Below, piece by piece: positions 8,271 to 16,412 of a DNA stretch of 64,000 nucleotides (its first letter is position 1; each line of letters starts with the position of its first letter). This DNA comes from Sphingomonas daechungensis (GTDB lineage Bacteria > Pseudomonadota > Alphaproteobacteria > Sphingomonadales > Sphingomonadaceae), in NCBI RefSeq assembly GCF_014489495.1, contig NZ_CP060780.1:2739001-2803000 (forward strand), given 5' to 3'. The notes below the pieces were generated by a model that ran no database searches, had not been told where the DNA came from, and was given only the letters and a program-made list of their open reading frames with translations. The position numbers and the translations under genes were made by a program.

Positions 8271-9400
8271 GCTCCTGCCCGACATTCAGCGACGGCGGGC
8301 CTTCCGGCATCGCCGAGGCGCTGCGCGTCGTCGATTGCATGAGCGGCGAAGCGGCGTCGTTCGCTTTCTCGCGCCTGTTCGGTTCGAGCGCATTGCTCGG
8401 CCAGGCGCTGACTGCCGCTCTTACTCTTTACATAGCCTGGTATGCGATCGGGCTCCTGACCGGACGCACGTCGCTGACGGTGTCGAGCCTGACGCCGCGC
8501 ATGATGACAATGGGCGTCGCGCTGACTTTCGCAACGTCCTGGGTCGCCTATCAGTCGGTGATCTGGAACCTGCTCGTCGGAGCGCCCGACCAGATCGCCA
8601 GCCTGCTGATCGGCACGCAAGGCAGCGCGACGTCGCTGTTCGCCGACCGACTCGACACGATCTTCGCGGTGGTAGCCCAGGCGGCGGCGGCGACGGAGGC
8701 CGCGACCGGACAATTGCCGCAGCATGCGACCTCGTTAGCATCCGGACCGGATCTGCTCTGGCTCTCGGCACTCCTTTTGCTTCTGGGAACCGTCGGAGTC
8801 TTGCTGGTCGCACGGATCGCGCTTGCGGCAATGCTGGCGCTGGGACCGATCTTCATCATCTGCGGCCTTTTCGAAGGCAGCCGCGGGCTGTTCGAGGGCT
8901 GGCTCAAAGCGGCGGTGCTTTTCGCGCTGACCCCACTGCTTGCGGTTCTGATCGGAGGCGGCACGATTGCCCTGCTCTCTCCGATGCTGGATTCGCTCGC
9001 CGCTGCTGGCGGTCAGGTGCCGTTGCGGTTGACGACGACCTTGTTCCTCGCAGCCGCGGTCTATTGCGCGCTGATGATCGTCTGCTTGAAGATCGCGGGA
9101 ACGATGGTGGCCGGGTGGCGGCTACCTTTCAGCACCAGCCGCGACCGCAAGGCGCTGGACGCTGCATCGGCTCAGGCTCAGCAGACTCAGGTTACAGCCA
9201 CCGGACTTGAACTCGCTCCCGCAGCGGCTGGCAGCAGCGATCCGCGCATGCGAGCGATCATCAGCGCCGCCTCGGGCGGCACGTCAGCGTCGTACGACCG
9301 GCCTGCACCGTCCTATCCGCTTCATTCGGCATCAGGCAGCTCGGTCGAATCCGCGCAGCCCACAGTTTCGTCGCGCTCCGACCCCGCCTCGGGAGCCTGA
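8267..9400 (+). CDS. virB6: VirB6/TrbL-type inner-membrane channel protein
   Basis: A 377-residue polytopic protein with about six membrane segments (near residues 48-66, 85-100, 165-190, 193-215, 225-245 and 255-285). A hydrophilic serine-rich tail follows. This is the TrbL/VirB6 arrangement, the least conserved inner-membrane part of type IV secretion systems. GTG 8267 overlaps the virB4 stop. Only 46 bases separate its end from virB9, so there is no room for the virB8 gene expected between VirB6 and VirB9. Confidence 0.82.
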   Translation: MSSCPTFSDGGPSGIAEALRVVDCMSGEAASFAFSRLFGSSALLGQALTAALTLYIAWYAIGLLTGRTSLTVSSLTPRMMTMGVALTFATSWVAYQSVIWNLLVGAPDQIASLLIGTQGSATSLFADRLDTIFAVVAQAAAATEAATGQLPQHATSLASGPDLLWLSALLLLLGTVGVLLVARIALAAMLALGPIFIICGLFEGSRGLFEGWLKAAVLFALTPLLAVLIGGGTIALLSPMLDSLAAAGGQVPLRLTTTLFLAAAVYCALMIVCLKIAGTMVAGWRLPFSTSRDRKALDAASAQAQQTQVTATGLELAPAAAGSSDPRMRAIISAASGGTSASYDRPAPSYPLHSASGSSVESAQPTVSSRSDPASGA

Positions 9401-9446
9401 GCCGCCTTTATCGACCACGCACAGTACAGTTTCAAAGGACCAGTTC

Positions 9447-10202
9447 ATGATGAGGATCCCGGCCGCCGCTCTGGCTTTCGCGCTTCTCTCCACGCCCGTT
9501 TATGCCGCCGACCCGCGACTGCAGAGCGTCCATTACCAGCCCGACACGGTGGTGAAGGTGCAGGGGCGCCTTGGCTACCAATCGATGATCGAATTCGCTT
9601 CGGGTGAATCGATCGAGAATGTCGCCGTCGGCGATTCCAGCGCCTGGCAGGTGACGCCGAACAAGCGCGCCAACCTGCTGTTCCTGAAGCCGCTGATGCC
9701 GAGCGCCCAGACCAACATGACCGTGGTCACTGACCAGCGGACCTACTTGTTCGACTTGAGCGTGGCCAAGGCCGGCGCAACACCGATGTACAACCTGCGC
9801 TTCACCTACGGCGCGACGCCGCCTGCACCGACGCAGAGCCAGCCTCAGCGGATCGGCTATCCGACGCTTCTCGCCAGCGCACCATCGAGCCCGCCTGCGG
9901 TCGTGGCACCGAAGATCAATTACGATTGGAAGCAAAAGGGCGACAAGGAAATCCAGCCGTCGCGCGTTTATGACGATGGCCGCTCGCTCTATCTGCAATG
10001 GGCTGCGGGCGCTGCCATGCCGGCCTTGTTCGAGCGCGACGAGGATGGCCGCGAAGGCCTGCTGAATTATCGCCAGCAGGGCTCGTTCGTCGTTGTCGAC
10101 AGCGTGCCGAACACGCTGGTGATGCGGCTCGGCAAGGACATCGCTTTGCTCGTCAATCGTCACCCTACCAAGGAACAGCCCCTTCGTGTCGCGGAGCGCT
10201 AG
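9447..10202 (+). CDS. virB9: VirB9/TrbG-type outer-membrane core component
   Basis: A 251-residue protein from ATG 9447 with the ribosome site AAAGGA six to twelve bases upstream. A signal peptide ends at VYAA (about residue 21). The N-terminal domain carries the VirB9 landmarks NLLFLKPLMP and TNMTVVTDQRTYLFDL. The C-terminal domain has the PSRVYDDGRSLYLQW motif and VVVDSVPNTLVMRLGKD. VirB9 builds the periplasmic and outer-membrane ring with VirB10 and normally VirB7. No VirB7 lipoprotein gene is visible. Confidence 0.9.
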   Translation: MMRIPAAALAFALLSTPVYAADPRLQSVHYQPDTVVKVQGRLGYQSMIEFASGESIENVAVGDSSAWQVTPNKRANLLFLKPLMPSAQTNMTVVTDQRTYLFDLSVAKAGATPMYNLRFTYGATPPAPTQSQPQRIGYPTLLASAPSSPPAVVAPKINYDWKQKGDKEIQPSRVYDDGRSLYLQWAAGAAMPALFERDEDGREGLLNYRQQGSFVVVDSVPNTLVMRLGKDIALLVNRHPTKEQPLRVAER

Positions 10203-10203
10203 G

Positions 10204-11268
10204 ATGAACAACTCACTCGTCCTGCTGGAAAAGCAGCAGCAATCGGATCCCCGGATCGAGCTGGAGCCGGAAACGCTGGCGCTGGCCAAGCGCAACGCTT
10301 TCCCTTTGGTCGCTCAGCGCTCGTCGAAAAAGGACGGCATGGGCATGGCTGTCGGTGTTGGCGGCGTCTTGCTGCTGGGCGTGGCAACCTTTGCAACGAT
10401 GTCCGGATCGCGAGAAGTCCAACCCGCCAAGCCGCCCCAGGCAGCCTCGCTTCCGCAGACCGCCAAGCCGGGCGGGATCGTGGTTCCGGCCGACGCCTTG
10501 ACGCCGGTGCCGGCTATCGCGCCCGGCGCCGCTCCGACTGACGTTCCGGGCATCACTGGCGTTCCGCCGGTGGGCGCGACGGGGCAGATCCTGCCGCCGG
10601 CTGAGGCAGTTAACCCGCACGGTGGACCGGCGCTGATCGTCGATACGAGCTCGAACCCATCGAGCGCCACGGCGTCGCCGCTCGATCCATTCGGAGCTTC
10701 GTCGGGCGACGTCGCGAAGGCGACGCGCATGAAGAATCCGGGCCAGACGGTTTCTCAAGGCACTCTTATCCCAGCGGTGCTGGAGACAGCGATCAACAGC
10801 GATTTGCCCGGTTATGTCCGGGCGGTCGTCAGCAGCGATGTCCGTAGCTTCGACGGCAGCCGCGTCCTTGTCCCGCGATCATCGCGGCTGATCGGCCAAT
10901 ACAAGAGCGGCGTCGCCAATGGGCAGACGCGGGCCTACGTGATGTGGACGCGCGTCATTCGTCCTGATGGCGTTTCCGTGGCGCTTGGCTCGCCGGCGGT
11001 GGACGCCGCCGGCCAGACCGGCCTCACCGGCACTGTCGACACGCATTTCATGAAGCGGTTCGGGTCGGCTCTTCTCCTGTCGATTGTTGGCGCGGCTTCG
11101 ACGGTCGGAACCGGAGGCAGTGCCCTTCTCGTCTCCGGCGGCCAGAGCGCCGCTTCGGTCGCTGCGCAACAGAACGGGACGATCCCGCCGACCATCAAGG
11201 TCAGGCAGGGCCAACCCATTCGCGTGTTCACGGCGAAGGACCTCGACTTCTCGACGGTGGCGGGATGA
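10204..11268 (+). CDS. virB10: VirB10/TrbI-type core component
   Basis: A 354-residue protein from ATG 10204, one base after the virB9 stop. It has a cytoplasmic N-terminus, one membrane helix (about residues 45-66, GMAVGVGGVLLLGVATFATM) and a proline/alanine-rich periplasmic linker (residues 70-150). The C-terminal TrbI beta-barrel domain shows GTLIPAVLETAINSDLPG, VLVPRSSRLIGQY, an antenna-like hydrophobic stretch (about residues 285-305) and the end KVRQGQPIRVFTAKDLDF. It spans both membranes and gates the core complex. Confidence 0.92.
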   Translation: MNNSLVLLEKQQQSDPRIELEPETLALAKRNAFPLVAQRSSKKDGMGMAVGVGGVLLLGVATFATMSGSREVQPAKPPQAASLPQTAKPGGIVVPADALTPVPAIAPGAAPTDVPGITGVPPVGATGQILPPAEAVNPHGGPALIVDTSSNPSSATASPLDPFGASSGDVAKATRMKNPGQTVSQGTLIPAVLETAINSDLPGYVRAVVSSDVRSFDGSRVLVPRSSRLIGQYKSGVANGQTRAYVMWTRVIRPDGVSVALGSPAVDAAGQTGLTGTVDTHFMKRFGSALLLSIVGAASTVGTGGSALLVSGGQSAASVAAQQNGTIPPTIKVRQGQPIRVFTAKDLDFSTVAG

Positions 11269-12239
11269 ACGCAACGGCGGAAGTCGCTCAGCTAGGCGTC
11301 TACCTTTCCGCTTACCTGGCGCCGTTCCAGCAATGGCTCGACGACGAAAGCGTCACCGAGATCCTCGTCAACCAGCCGGGCGAGGTTTGGACTGAAAGCG
11401 CCGGCGCGGCCGGGATGGCGCAGCACGAAGCGCCGGGCATCGACGACGTCCTGCTGAGCCGGCTTGCGGCGCAGGTTGCCCGTTTCAGCCATCAGGGGAT
11501 CAATCGCGAGCGGCCATTGCTATCCGCCACGCTGCCGACCGGGGAGCGTATCCAGATCGTCAGCCCTCCGGCAACGCGGCGGCATTTCGCCTTGTCGATA
11601 CGGCGCCATCGATTGCTGGACGTGCCGCTCACGGCTTACGAGCGCGAAGCGAAGGGCGAAACGACCAAGTCGTGGCAAGAGCGCCCCCACGGTGTGAGCG
11701 ACATCGAATTTCTTCGCCAGGCGGTTCGCGGCGGCGCGACGATCCTGATCTCTGGCGGAACGTCGAGCGGCAAGACGACCTTTCTCAATGCCTTGCTGCG
11801 CGAAATCCCGGAACATGAGCGCGTCATCCTGGTCGAGGACACGCCGGAAATCCGGCTCGGCAACCGCAACGGCGTCGGCCTGATCGCGGTCAAGGGCGAG
11901 ACTGGCCAAGCACGGGTCACCACCGACGACCTGCTTCAGGCAGCGCTGCGCCTGCGCCCCGATCGCATCGTTCTCGGTGAACTTCGCGGCGGGGAGGCGG
12001 TCAGCTTCCTTCGCGCGATCAACACCGGCCATCCGGGCTCGTTCAGCACGATCCACGCCAACTCGCCGTCGGGAGCGCTTGAGCAGTTGGCGCTGATGGT
12101 AATGCAAAGCGGCCTCGGCCTCTCGCGCATGGACACCATCGCTTACGTCCGATCGGTCGTAGACCTGATCGTGCAGCTCGACCGGCAGGGCGGCCAGCGG
12201 GGAATCGCAGCCATTCAACGGACGGCCGATTTCGCCTGA
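11265..12239 (+). CDS. virB11: VirB11-type hexameric ATPase
   Basis: A 324-residue traffic ATPase. It has an N-terminal domain with EILVNQPGEVW and a C-terminal RecA domain. Walker A GGTSSGKT is at residues 164-171, and the Asp-box RVILVEDTPEIRLG follows. The Walker B-like ELRGGEAVSFLRAINTGHPG and the His box STIHANSP complete the pattern. The ATG overlaps the virB10 stop (ATGA at 11265-11268). VirB11 drives pilus biogenesis or substrate transfer. It is the last gene of the operon, with a non-coding region after it. No VirD4 coupling protein follows. Confidence 0.93.
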   Translation: MNATAEVAQLGVYLSAYLAPFQQWLDDESVTEILVNQPGEVWTESAGAAGMAQHEAPGIDDVLLSRLAAQVARFSHQGINRERPLLSATLPTGERIQIVSPPATRRHFALSIRRHRLLDVPLTAYEREAKGETTKSWQERPHGVSDIEFLRQAVRGGATILISGGTSSGKTTFLNALLREIPEHERVILVEDTPEIRLGNRNGVGLIAVKGETGQARVTTDDLLQAALRLRPDRIVLGELRGGEAVSFLRAINTGHPGSFSTIHANSPSGALEQLALMVMQSGLGLSRMDTIAYVRSVVDLIVQLDRQGGQRGIAAIQRTADFA

Positions 12240-12608
12240 GATTGCCCGCTCGTGAAGTAGACTTTACAAATGGCCATCAAATTGTGGTAAGAACGGGAAG
12301 GGCCCGCCGCCACCGTTGAGCGACGCGTATGGCGGACCCGAGGATGTTTGGCGCTGCTGTTTGGGAAGGCGCTTGAACATTTGCCCCTTGGATCAAGGCG
12401 CCCCAAATGCCCCAAGGGACGGGCGGTCTGGAAGAGCACCCACTCGGCACCGGACCGCCCATATCTTTAGTTGCTTCGCGTACCGACCGAACCTTATCGA
12501 AAGTTAGCTTTGTCAACTTTTATTGTCATAAGGGAAGACCGGGCGGCGCGCGGAAGTCATTGAAGAGTCTGCCGGATCCACCTTTCCGACGTCAGAAGGG
12601 GAAGCGCC
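12240..12608. other. Non-coding region after virB11 with structured elements
   Basis: No plausible gene is seen over about 370 bases. The minus-strand frame here lacks a start signal or family resemblance. It contains CCCTTGG (12386-12392) pairing with CCAAGGG (12413-12419), followed by the hairpin listed separately at 12422-12461. The density of pairing suggests either a structured untranslated region or a small RNA. The ribosome site AAGGGGA of the following small gene lies at its right end. Confidence 0.45.
12422..12461. repeat. Structured motif, copy A (shared with 17305-17357)
   Basis: An 11-bp stem (12422-12432 with 12451-12461, one G-T pair) closes an 18-base loop. The elements GGCGGTCTGGA and ACCCACTCGGCACC, five bases apart here, recur exactly in copy B, eight bases apart. 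Those 25 identical bases in the same order are unlikely by chance. It may be part of a small RNA or a protein-binding RNA or DNA site. The transcribed strand is not determined. Confidence 0.5.
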
Positions 12609-12746
12609 ATGACGGACAACCGAACGGGGAGCGATCGCAGGGACGACGACCGGCGCAAGGCCGATCGACGCCAGTCCGGACGGGACGATGAGGCTCCGGA
12701 CCGTCGGCAAAGCGACCGGCGACAGACCGACCGCCGCCAGTCCTAA
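12609..12746 (+). CDS. Small DRR-repeat charged protein
   Basis: A 45-residue frame from ATG 12609 with AAGGGGA about six bases upstream, ending at TAA 12744-12746. It is almost entirely Asp, Arg, Gln and Ser and contains DRR five to six times, including DRRQSDRRQTDRRQS at the C-terminus. It is strongly hydrophilic and probably disordered. I know of no assigned function. Its end overlaps the stop of the convergent gene by three bases. The ribosome site and repeat pattern argue that it is real. Confidence 0.55.
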   Translation: MTDNRTGSDRRDDDRRKADRRQSGRDDEAPDRRQSDRRQTDRRQS

Positions 12747-13015
12747 TAGCGCGTCGACAATCCCACGGGCTGGATGATTGCGAGGATCGCCTCGCACAAT
12801 TTCCCAGGCTCGTGCGGACGGGCGCCGGGCGTCCTCCCCGCCATGTCGAGCGCCTGGATCACGACTTCGCGATGCACCTCGCTCATCTGGGCAAGGCTGA
12901 CGCACAAGCCGAACAGCAAGGATTGAAGCGATTGGTTCTCAGCGCGGAGGATCGCGACCTCGTCGTCACTGGAAAGGTCTGAGGGCTCGCCATCGAGCAT
13001 GCGGTTGTGAAGCAT
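12743..13015 (-). CDS. Hypothetical protein at the end of the TadG-TadE operon
   Basis: A 90-residue soluble protein from ATG 13015, which follows the TadE stop after one base. It contains a leucine-rich helical stretch (SLQSLLFGLCVSLAQMSEVH, about residues 32-51) and ends in LSTRY. The family is not recognised. Its tight spacing to tadE suggests co-translation with the Tad-like genes. Longer starts upstream would overlap TadE and are less likely. Confidence 0.6.
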   Translation of the reverse strand: MLHNRMLDGEPSDLSSDDEVAILRAENQSLQSLLFGLCVSLAQMSEVHREVVIQALDMAGRTPGARPHEPGKLCEAILAIIQPVGLSTRY

Positions 13016-13016
13016 G

Positions 13017-13634
13017 TCAGCAGGTCGACGGGCTGGAGCCGGAAATCGAGAAGTCGGTCCGTTGGCGGACGATGAAGGCAACCTCGCTGGTCAGCCGGCG
13101 GTTGTTGAGAATCGACGAGGCGATCAGCGGCTTATACTGATACTCCGCCTCGGCATACATGATGGCGCTTCCGGCTTGAGCAGTAAGTCCGTTGATATTT
13201 GGCAACGATGCGTCGGATTTTCCCTTATCCTGAGTCCCGTACTTGGAAACCTTGGCAAGGCCTCCATAGCAGCGCTGCCACCGGATCCATTGCCCAGTCG
13301 ACGCCGCATTGTTTTGAACAGAGCTCAGGATTACCCGGCCTCGATTTTGGAAGTCGATTCCCGCGCCCGACTTCTGCACACCGACAAAGAGTTGGTTGAT
13401 ATAGGCCTCGCTCATCGGCGTTCGAAGACGACTGGCATTGTCGGCCGTCATCGCCGCGATCTGACGCACACGATGGTTCGCGAGGACGTAATTCGTCATC
13501 TCGAGCCCAACAAGGATGAGCGTCATCAACAGCGGCAGGGCAAGGCCGAATTCCATCATGGCCACGCCTCGGTCGGCCACGAGTAGGCCGGTTTTGGCTT
13601 TCGCTTTGCGGCGAGTTTCAACCATCGCTACCAT
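13017..13634 (-). CDS. TadE-like pseudopilin
   Basis: A 205-residue protein with the TadE signature: a basic N-terminus, then GVAMMEFGLALPLLMTLILV with the invariant glutamate of the prepilin-like E-F motif at about residue 28. A periplasmic domain follows. TadE and TadF pseudopilins act in tight-adherence (Flp) pilus assembly. Second of the TadG-TadE-TadE genes, with a one-base gap to the upstream stop. No Flp pilin, secretin or TadA ATPase is nearby. Confidence 0.8.
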   Translation of the reverse strand: MVAMVETRRKAKAKTGLLVADRGVAMMEFGLALPLLMTLILVGLEMTNYVLANHRVRQIAAMTADNASRLRTPMSEAYINQLFVGVQKSGAGIDFQNRGRVILSSVQNNAASTGQWIRWQRCYGGLAKVSKYGTQDKGKSDASLPNINGLTAQAGSAIMYAEAEYQYKPLIASSILNNRRLTSEVAFIVRQRTDFSISGSSPSTC

Positions 13635-13635
13635 C

Positions 13636-14218
13636 TTACTTGCAGACCTTCGGCGGCGGAGTGCTCACCACTGCCGCATATGGCTCATTGCTGACGATCG
13701 TGTTCTCGATGACCTTGGTCGTCGGGCTGAACTTCAGCATCTTTTCGCTGAACTTGAACAAAGTTGGGTAGCTCGCCGTCACCTCGTAATAGATCACGTC
13801 CTCGGCCCCCCGAGACCGTTTTTCCCCGATCCGCATCCCAAGTGCCGTTGTTGTTGATGTCATCGAAGCAGTAAGTTCCGCTGGCGATGCTTCCAGACGT
13901 CACCGGTTCCGGAAGACCGACACCAGTGAAGTCCGAATAACTCTTTTTGACGATCGAAACCGTGGCGTCCTTGCGAAACGAGCGGATCTGCTTGACGACC
14001 TCAGCATCAATTTGCGTTCCGGTATATTGGCCGGTTGATGCCATTCTGGCCGCCGCACGGATCGCGCCATTGGAGACCGAGACCGCATAAATCCGATAGC
14101 CGACCTCAAGTGTGCCAATGATCAGAAGGCACAACACAGGCAGCAGCATCGCAAATTCGACAAGCGCCGCACCACGCTCGCAAAACTTGAGCGAATAGGC
14201 ATCAGATCGACAGATCAT
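13636..14218 (-). CDS. TadE-like pseudopilin (one frameshift)
   Basis: ATG 14218 overlaps the TadG-like stop (ATGA). The N-terminus RGAALVEFAMLLPVLCLLII is the TadE signature. The frame changes in the C6 run at 13806-13811, which appears to have one base too many. After removing it the protein continues GAEDVIYYEVTASYP and ends PPKVCK at 13636, about 193 residues, as expected for TadE-family proteins. The frameshift is probably an assembly error. Confidence 0.78.
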
Positions 14219-15777
14219 TTTGATAGCCTTAGCGCGCCGATGTTCTTGCCGATCTCCTTGAACTTCGCGATCAGCTCGGTGCTGTTCGTGCTCACTGCGA
14301 CCTGGTCATCATTGCTTGCGCAATCGGCCAGCGCGGATGGAACGCTGCTGCCGAAGCCTATCGACCAGATCGATGCTCCGCCCTGCTTGGCCGCATTACA
14401 GGCCATCAGCCAGCGGGCAGTATGCCGCTTCTCCAGGTTGCTGCCGTTTCCGTCGGTGACGTTGGTATTGTACGTTCCGCCAACGATCCGGCGATCGAGC
14501 TTCTCCACGCCATAGGAATAGTAGCCGGCTGAATCCGGCTCCAAGATTCCGTCCGTCATGAAGATGACGTAGCGGTTGACCGGACGGTCGTTGAAAGTGC
14601 TGGGATTGTCAGCAGCGAAGATGCCACCGCGCGAAATGAACCGCGCTCCCCAAATCATCCCGATGTCGTGATAGGTGTTACCGGTCGGCGTCAGGCCATT
14701 AACGTAATTCTGCATGTCAGTGCGGCTCATCGTGTTGAGACGCTTCGCTTCCACCGGACAATAGTGATTGTCGCCCAGATAGCTCCCGTCTGGATCATAG
14801 ATGACCTTAGGAAAGGATGGGACCCATTTGGTATTCGCATTCCCATCAGGAACCTTGTCGATATTGAGGTCGATCGCGCCTGTCGGAATGTCGGGATAGG
14901 CCGTGCTCGAAGTCGGCGTTATCGTGCTCACCGTTTGTCGTTCTTCAATACAGCCGTTCCAGGTGGCGTTATTATTGCTTCCGCCAATGTAGTTCTTCAC
15001 GTTGACGCTGGTGCCAGCGAGATAGCTGGTCACGTCCCACGATTTGGAGCCGTAGTTGTATCCACCGCCCGATTTCGGCCAGCGCGTTTGATAGCTCGGC
15101 GACGTTTGGAAGTAGCTTGGGTTCGCCGCGTAAACGAGCTTGCCGACGTTCACGTTCGTAGAATACGGAACGATAGCATAGCGAAGGCGAAGTCCCTGAG
15201 ACGTCAATTGCGCCTGGGCAGCAGCTAGTTCGTCATAAAGTGCCATCACCGCTTTGCGCAGTGATACGATCTTCTTTTCGCCGCTGATGGAATTATCCAT
15301 CGAACCGGTCACGTCGAGAACCAAAACAATATCAATGTTGTCGAAGTTCTGGGTCGCGTCGCAGTCGACATTGATCGGAATGCTGGCGCGGCTGAAGATC
15401 TTCATGATGGTTGTCGGGACAGTCGTTGCGGCCACGACTTTTACCGTTCCCACATCGGGATGCGTGATGGTCGGCGTGAATGCCGCAGTTCCCATGTAAC
15501 CCTGCGGGAAATTGAAATTGAAGAATTTCGTCGCCTCGGGTTTCGCGGTCTCAATGTCCTCGTTGGACATCGCGCGACGGCCCGCCAAGGCGGCGGCATC
15601 ACAAGCTTGGCTGAGGCGCGACTGGGCGAGATGAGCGCGGGCGATATCGAGCCCGCCCCCGATCACCGCCGTCAGCGGGATGATCGCTCCGGCAACGATC
15701 GCCATCGTGTTTCCGCGATTGTCGCGCGCAAGGCGCCGACAGGCGGTGGCCAGATGTTTGAAAACGGACTTGCGCAT
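14215..15777 (-). CDS. TadG-like pilus protein with vWA domain
   Basis: A 520-residue protein. It starts at ATG 15777 with AGGA six bases upstream; GTG 15780 is possible. The N-terminal Tad domain (DNRGNTMAIVAGAIIPLTAV, then QACDAAALAGRR) has one membrane helix. A von Willebrand A domain with a MIDAS motif follows (LVLDVTGSMDNS at about residue 155, FMTDGILEPDS later). The domain ends with SIGFGSSVPS and the tail IGALRLSK. TadG-like proteins are periplasmic, anchored in the inner membrane and tied to Flp pili or adhesion. First gene of a minus-strand operon of four. Confidence 0.82.
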   Translation of the reverse strand: MRKSVFKHLATACRRLARDNRGNTMAIVAGAIIPLTAVIGGGLDIARAHLAQSRLSQACDAAALAGRRAMSNEDIETAKPEATKFFNFNFPQGYMGTAAFTPTITHPDVGTVKVVAATTVPTTIMKIFSRASIPINVDCDATQNFDNIDIVLVLDVTGSMDNSISGEKKIVSLRKAVMALYDELAAAQAQLTSQGLRLRYAIVPYSTNVNVGKLVYAANPSYFQTSPSYQTRWPKSGGGYNYGSKSWDVTSYLAGTSVNVKNYIGGSNNNATWNGCIEERQTVSTITPTSSTAYPDIPTGAIDLNIDKVPDGNANTKWVPSFPKVIYDPDGSYLGDNHYCPVEAKRLNTMSRTDMQNYVNGLTPTGNTYHDIGMIWGARFISRGGIFAADNPSTFNDRPVNRYVIFMTDGILEPDSAGYYSYGVEKLDRRIVGGTYNTNVTDGNGSNLEKRHTARWLMACNAAKQGGASIWSIGFGSSVPSALADCASNDDQVAVSTNSTELIAKFKEIGKNIGALRLSK

Positions 15778-15985
15778 CACGAATCCTGTCCCGTTGGACT
15801 GGTGCGCAAACCGCCGCCTCTATTGTGCAACGCCCGCTAATGGACGGTGAAAGTGTACGGTTAACCTTCGATAAGCACCTTCCGCAGGCGGCCTCGACTA
15901 AGATCGGCGAAGGTGGTCGCAAGCCGGGTATGACATGCTGATTTCTACTCGGGAAAGCTGGTCCACTGCGGGTGCGGGGCCAAAA

Positions 15986-16186
15986 ATGAAAAACCGTGTG
16001 AAGTCGTTGCGTACAGCGCGGAAGTGGAGCCAGACCGAGCTTGGCGAAAAGCTCGGTGTTTCCCGTCAGAGTATTCATGCCATCGAAACCGGAAAGCATG
16101 ATCCTTCGCTTCCGCTCGCCTTTCGGATCGCCAGCCTGTTCAAGCTCAGGGTCGAAGAAATCTTCGAGGACTCCCAGAAGTCCTAG
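15986..16186 (+). CDS. XRE-family HTH regulator
   Basis: A 66-residue single-domain regulator. I start it at ATG 15986 (MKNRVKSLRTARKWSQTELG), the usual family start; an upstream ATG at 15935 would add 17 residues without homology. The helix-turn-helix is WSQTELGEKLGVSRQSIHAI, followed by KHDPSLPLAFRIASLF. These short Cro/CI-like proteins resemble the YgzD-type subgroup. It is divergent from the tadG operon and might control it. The target is not shown. Confidence 0.85.
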   Translation: MKNRVKSLRTARKWSQTELGEKLGVSRQSIHAIETGKHDPSLPLAFRIASLFKLRVEEIFEDSQKS

Positions 16187-16412
16187 CGCACCCGTCGGCA
16201 CGGTCGCCGACCTCCTGAAATCCAGAAAATCTGACGCTGGGTATTTCCCGTTTTGGGACGCGGGCGGAATCTAGCCTGTTGTAAACTCTGCTTCACCTCA
16301 CTTAACTTTCGTTAACTCCCAGCAAGTTCCTCGATTCTTGCCGGGACGACAGCTTAGCTTCTCGGCCGAGTAATCCATGCGTCCGGCCGGCGCGTCGATC
16401 TGGGGACGACGA

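Noticed and set aside
12277..12516. Minus-strand frame of 79 codons across motif copy A
   Set aside because: No ribosome site, no homology, and the region is better explained by inverted repeats. The related copy B does not preserve the reading frame.
13806..13811. Programmed frameshift in the second TadE gene
   Set aside because: The C6 run could slip, but the product before the break would be truncated with a meaningless tail and many similar breaks occur across the window. Assembly error is simpler.
16302..16315. TTAA-N6-TTAA resembling a CtrA binding site upstream of the PEP-CTERM gene
   Set aside because: The CtrA consensus has a seven-base spacer. With six and no second site the match is too weak to claim.
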